Shown here piece after piece: positions 6,339 to 8,653 of a stretch of 8,653 nt of DNA (the first letter of the stretch is position 1; every line of letters starts with the position of its first letter). Both the position numbers and the translations under genes were made by a program. Source of the DNA: an uncultured Desulfurellaceae bacterium (GTDB taxonomy: Bacteria > Campylobacterota_A > Desulfurellia > Desulfurellales > Hippeaceae); NCBI GenBank assembly GCA_913056505.1, contig CAJXLZ010000032.1, positions 1-8,653 on the forward strand, in the 5' to 3' direction. The notes beneath the pieces were generated by a model. The model was not told the DNA's origin. It did no database searches and saw only the letters and a list, made by a program, of their open reading frames with translations.

Positions 6339-7160
6339 ATGGAAAATGAGAAAAAAGTTATATATCTTGTATCTGACAGCACCGGTGTAACAATATCTAA
6401 GGTGGCCAGGGCATTCCTTGTTCAATTTGTGAATGTGAATATTGAGAAAAGAAAATTTACACGAATCACAACAAAAGAGAAGGTAGATGCTGTATTAAAG
6501 GAAGCGTTAGTAGAAAGACCACTTGTAATAAGTACCATAGCGCAAAGTGATATAAGAAGCTATGCACTGAAGAAATTTAAGGAAAATGGCATAGAGATTG
6601 TAGATATATTTGAATATTTTACAAAGAAATTTGAGAATTTTTTAGGACAGAAAGCTATTAATAAAACAGGATTGCTGCATAGAGTCAGTGATGAGTATTT
6701 TGATAAAATTAAAGCTATAGAATATACGGTAGAACATGATGATAACAGAAGTTCTAAAAATTTGGATGAAGCCGATATAATATTAATTGGCTTATCAAGA
6801 ACAAGCAAAACGCCGCTGAGTGTCTATTTGGCTCAAGAAGGATATAAAGTTGCGAATTTTGCTTTGGTGAAAGGGGAAAAATTGCCTGATGCTTTAAAAA
6901 AAGTAGATCAGAAAAAAATTGTAGGTTTAAAGATAGATCCTATGAGACTTTATGAAATAAGGCAGCAAAGGGCAAAGAAACTTGGTATAAAAGGCGGCAA
7001 TTATGCATCATTGGGTAAAATATATGAAGAGATAGAATATGCCCAAGATATATTCAGAAAACATCCAGAATGGCACATAATAGATGTTACAAACAGATCC
7101 GTTGAGGAATCGGCAAGCGATATTATAGCAAATATTTTCGGTAAAAAAGCTTTAGATTGA
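6339..7160 (+). CDS. ppsR: PpsR/PDRP: bifunctional kinase/phosphorylase regulating PEP synthase or PPDK
   Basis: Members of this family (formerly DUF299) inactivate pyruvate phosphate dikinase or PEP synthase by ADP-dependent phosphorylation of a Thr near the catalytic His, and reactivate it by phosphate-dependent removal giving pyrophosphate. The 273-aa protein has the N-terminal signature YLVSDSTG (9-16), the middle signature GLLHRVSDEYFDKIKAIEYT (111-130), the P-loop GLSRTSKTP (151-159) and the C-terminal IIDVTNRSVEESA (247-259). All are intact. Sequence alone does not tell whether the target is PPDK or PEP synthase, and neither gene is in the window. AGGTGA (6329-6334) lies just before the ATG, which is 8 nt after the lptG stop, so it is probably cotranscribed with kdsA and lptG. 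TATAAT hexamers at 6288 and 6304 could give an extra internal promoter, but they lack good -35 partners. Confidence 0.92.
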   Translation: MENEKKVIYLVSDSTGVTISKVARAFLVQFVNVNIEKRKFTRITTKEKVDAVLKEALVERPLVISTIAQSDIRSYALKKFKENGIEIVDIFEYFTKKFENFLGQKAINKTGLLHRVSDEYFDKIKAIEYTVEHDDNRSSKNLDEADIILIGLSRTSKTPLSVYLAQEGYKVANFALVKGEKLPDALKKVDQKKIVGLKIDPMRLYEIRQQRAKKLGIKGGNYASLGKIYEEIEYAQDIFRKHPEWHIIDVTNRSVEESASDIIANIFGKKALD

Positions 7161-7184
7161 TTTGTTCTGTGTAAATAGTATAAT
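7157..7184 (+). promoter_or_regulatory. Predicted sigma70-type promoter for the DUF948-YtxH-AI-2E operon
   Basis: A perfect TATAAT (7179-7184) is preceded by TTGATT (7157-7162, four of six) with a 16-bp spacer. The -35 overlaps the ppsR stop codon. Initiation near 7191 would give a leader of about 21 nt containing the strong AGGAGG site. This is the best promoter in the window and implies that the downstream genes form their own transcription unit, possibly in addition to read-through from ppsR. Confidence 0.65.
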
Positions 7185-7200
7185 TGTTGAAATATTTTTT

Positions 7201-7206
7201 AGGAGG
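7201..7206 (+). promoter_or_regulatory. Strong Shine-Dalgarno AGGAGG
   Basis: A perfect AGGAGG five nucleotides before the ATG at 7212 fixes that start. It is far stronger than the sites of hflK, kdsA or the MFS gene, suggesting high expression of the DUF948 protein. Confidence 0.8.
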
Positions 7207-7211
7207 TTTTT

Positions 7212-7673
7212 ATGTCTGTAGGGGAGATTTCACTTGCTGTTATAGCAGGCGTGTATTTAATTTTGGCAATTGCAGCGGTTTTTGCACTTGTTATAGTTGC
7301 AAAGCTGTATTCCGATTTAAAAGGAAGGATGGATGAATTAAAAAAAGAGGTTGAACTATACGCGAATAACTTCAAAGATGTAGTTTATAAAGCTCAACAG
7401 ATAATGGATGCTGCCAAGTCTATATCTGAAGACGCCAAGGGTGTTAGCCAAAAAGCAAAGGATACGACAGTTGATATCCTGGATACTACAAAAGATACGG
7501 CAGATAAAATAGTCAATCTCGCAGACGAAACTAGAGTTAGGACCAAGAAACACATAAATTATCTTTTTGACAGAGTGGGGGCAATAGAAGAAAAACTTGA
7601 TACTATATATATATATTTGACGGGAGTTACTTCATTAATTTCAAAATTTACCAAAAGGAGGGAAAATGAGTAG
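7212..7673 (+). CDS. DUF948 family membrane-anchored coiled-coil protein (YtxG-like)
   Basis: A 153-aa protein with one N-terminal membrane segment at about residues 7-30 and a highly charged helical remainder. Ala-Lys pairs recur every seven residues at 68, 75 and 82, inside a stretch (about 60-105) rich in Ala, Lys, Asp and Thr that resembles LEA-type or coiled-coil repeats. The C-terminus (about 130-148) is an amphipathic segment followed by a basic tail. This is the pattern of DUF948 proteins, whose Bacillus representative YtxG is encoded with YtxH in a stress-induced operon. The biochemical role is unknown. It has its own promoter and a strong ribosome-binding site, and its last 8 nt overlap the YtxH-like gene. 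Family recognition is by pattern and context, not by search. Confidence 0.75.
   Translation: MSVGEISLAVIAGVYLILAIAAVFALVIVAKLYSDLKGRMDELKKEVELYANNFKDVVYKAQQIMDAAKSISEDAKGVSQKAKDTTVDILDTTKDTADKIVNLADETRVRTKKHINYLFDRVGAIEEKLDTIYIYLTGVTSLISKFTKRRENE
7656..7661 (+). promoter_or_regulatory. Shine-Dalgarno AGGAGG inside the end of the DUF948 gene
   Basis: AGGAGG lies four nucleotides before the ATG at 7666 and encodes two Arg codons of the upstream protein's tail. The same six bases serve both as coding sequence and as the ribosome-binding site of the next gene, tightly linking their translation. Confidence 0.75.
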
Positions 7674-8037
7674 AAGTACAGTTTTTTTAGGTATTGGTAT
7701 AGCATCTTCTGTTATTATAGGCATAGTAATAACAAAATTTTTACAGAGTGAGAAATCAGAGGGTATAAAGAATGCTATGTCGGATTTTACAGATGAGAAA
7801 AGAAAATCATTAATTGAGCAAAAAAATTCGTTGGAGGAAAAGATAACCGATCTTGCGACAAAAATAGCCGATAATTCAAAACAGCTTATTGACAAAGGAT
7901 TGGGTTATGCTCAGGATAAGAAGAACAAAATAATAGAAAGTATTGATGAAGCCAAGAAGGCTATGCAGGAAGAAAAGGAAAGGTTAAAGGAAATTCGTGC
8001 AAGATTGCAGGAAGGTGAAGACGAAGAGGTAATATAG
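7666..8037 (+). CDS. YtxH-like membrane-anchored helical protein
   Basis: A 123-aa protein with a small N-terminal membrane segment at about residues 5-25, beginning with a glycine-containing stretch (FLGIGIASSVIIGIVI) typical of the YtxH family, followed by a long charged helix. The C-terminal third (KKAMQEEKERLKEIRARLQE, 97-116) is a strong coiled-coil candidate and the tail is acidic. YtxH proteins are general-stress proteins in Bacillus, of unknown mechanism. The gene overlaps the DUF948 gene by 8 nt, and the next start codon directly abuts its stop. DUF948 and YtxH-like products may interact through their helices, but this is inference. Without the operon context, 'membrane-anchored coiled-coil protein' would be the safer name. 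Confidence 0.7.
   Translation: MSRSTVFLGIGIASSVIIGIVITKFLQSEKSEGIKNAMSDFTDEKRKSLIEQKNSLEEKITDLATKIADNSKQLIDKGLGYAQDKKNKIIESIDEAKKAMQEEKERLKEIRARLQEGEDEEVI
8025..8030 (+). promoter_or_regulatory. Shine-Dalgarno-like AGAGGT deciding a TTG start
   Basis: AGAGGT lies inside the last codons of the YtxH-like gene, 7 nt before TTG 8038. It supports the unusual TTG start and indicates that the AI-2E-type gene is translated in step with the YtxH-like gene. Confidence 0.5.
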
Positions 8038-8653
8038 TTGAAAATAGATTATACCTCCGGTTTATTAGAATATGCGATCTTTATTATTGTTGTAATCGGG
8101 GGTATATATCTTCTGTTTTTTAAGCTTACATTTGCAACTATAATAGTGGGCATATCGTATCTGATTGCCGAGGCCTCATATCCAGCCGGAAAATTTTTTA
8201 TGAGGTTTGGCATTCCAATATGGGCTTCAGGTCTTTTTACTGTGGTGCTGTTTGTTGTCATCATAGGCCTATCTATTGTTTATACAATACCGCCACTTGC
8301 AGATCAGCTTGTTGAATTGGAAAAACAGATGCCTTTCTTGATAGACCATATCCATCAATATATAAATAGTGTCTATTCTTATGTTGGTGAACATTTGGGT
8401 TATAAGGGCAATATAGATTATTTTACAAACAGTATTCTAAATCCGATAAAATCTCATCTGGCATCTTTCGCAGTTACATCCGTATTGGGTGTTATTAAGG
8501 GTGCGTCGGCTGCTGTGGCTTTTGTTTTAATACCTCTCATTGCGTATCTTATGATTATATATAAAGCAGATTATCGAAACAGCATACGCAAGATCATCTT
8601 AAACATATTAGGCGAGGATTACTTGACAGTATTCAGCAGCATACACAGTATAA
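8038..8653 (+). CDS. AI-2E/PerM-family transporter, N-terminal part (cut by window end)
   Basis: An open frame starts at TTG 8038, immediately after the preceding TAG, and continues for 205 codons to the window edge; the family is usually about 340-370 aa, so roughly 60 percent is present. AGAGGT (8025-8030) at 7 nt spacing supports the TTG start, and no ATG offers an alternative before residue 55. Visible membrane segments are at about 11-46, 62-83 and 150-175. IPPLADQLVELEKQMPFL (84-101) and the stretch PLIAYLMIIYKADYRNSI (166-183) match the family's conserved IPpl..Ql..l...lP and PllaFyllrD regions. Some members export autoinducer-2 or act in Na+/H+ exchange; the substrate here cannot be told. 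The coding frame is intact as far as it is seen. Confidence 0.85.
   Translation, partial: MKIDYTSGLLEYAIFIIVVIGGIYLLFFKLTFATIIVGISYLIAEASYPAGKFFMRFGIPIWASGLFTVVLFVVIIGLSIVYTIPPLADQLVELEKQMPFLIDHIHQYINSVYSYVGEHLGYKGNIDYFTNSILNPIKSHLASFAVTSVLGVIKGASAAVAFVLIPLIAYLMIIYKADYRNSIRKIILNILGEDYLTVFSSIHSI

Noticed and set aside
7604..7618. TATATATATATAT run as a possible regulatory or slippage site
   Set aside because: It lies within the DUF948 coding frame and encodes Ile-Tyr repeats in a consistent helix; the frame is intact on both sides and no promoter partner is seen.

Overview
The window looks like ordinary chromosome of a low-GC, Gram-negative, probably anaerobic bacterium. Evidence for a Gram-negative is an LPS pathway pair: KDO-8-phosphate synthase and an LptF/LptG-type permease. 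By eye the DNA is roughly one-third GC, with heavy use of ATA (Ile) and AGA (Arg). The KDO-8-P synthase is of the metal-dependent (Aquifex-like) class. A member of the Deferribacterota or of the Desulfurella/Hippea group would fit, but that assignment is inference and not proven by the sequence. No phage, plasmid, transposase, CRISPR, tRNA or rRNA genes were seen.

Layout: (1) Positions 1-393 are a gene-free leader. It holds an 11-bp perfect hairpin and a cluster of dispersed-repeat sequence: two related palindromic copies plus a degenerate 21-bp GGGAATGACAATAATAAAT-like unit. (2) 394-2264 is hflK-hflC with an ATGA overlap, encoding the SPFH-domain pair that regulates the FtsH protease; ftsH is not here. 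(3) 2318-3547 is a 12-TM MFS transporter of unknown substrate. (4) 3544-4416 on the minus strand is a patatin-like phospholipase, convergent with the MFS gene; the two stop codons share four bases. (5) A short divergent promoter region, 4417-4517, separates it from the plus-strand group kdsA-lptG-ppsR (4518-7160). (6) A well-formed promoter overlapping the ppsR stop codon starts a second operon: DUF948 protein, YtxH-like protein and an AI-2E/PerM-family membrane protein that runs off the right edge (7212-8653).

How the genes fit together: most of the window concerns the cell envelope, covering membrane proteolysis control, lipid hydrolysis, LPS core-sugar synthesis and LPS export. The kdsA-lptG-ppsR cluster is the most suggestive metabolically. 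KdsA consumes phosphoenolpyruvate, and PpsR-family proteins switch the enzyme that makes phosphoenolpyruvate from pyruvate. The terminal operon resembles the DUF948-YtxH pair of the Firmicute ytxGHJ stress operon, here joined to an AI-2E-type protein; it is the least understood part of the window. I found no convincing wholly new system. The best leads are the DUF948-YtxH-AI-2E operon, the KdsA-PpsR linkage and the repeat cluster upstream of hflK.
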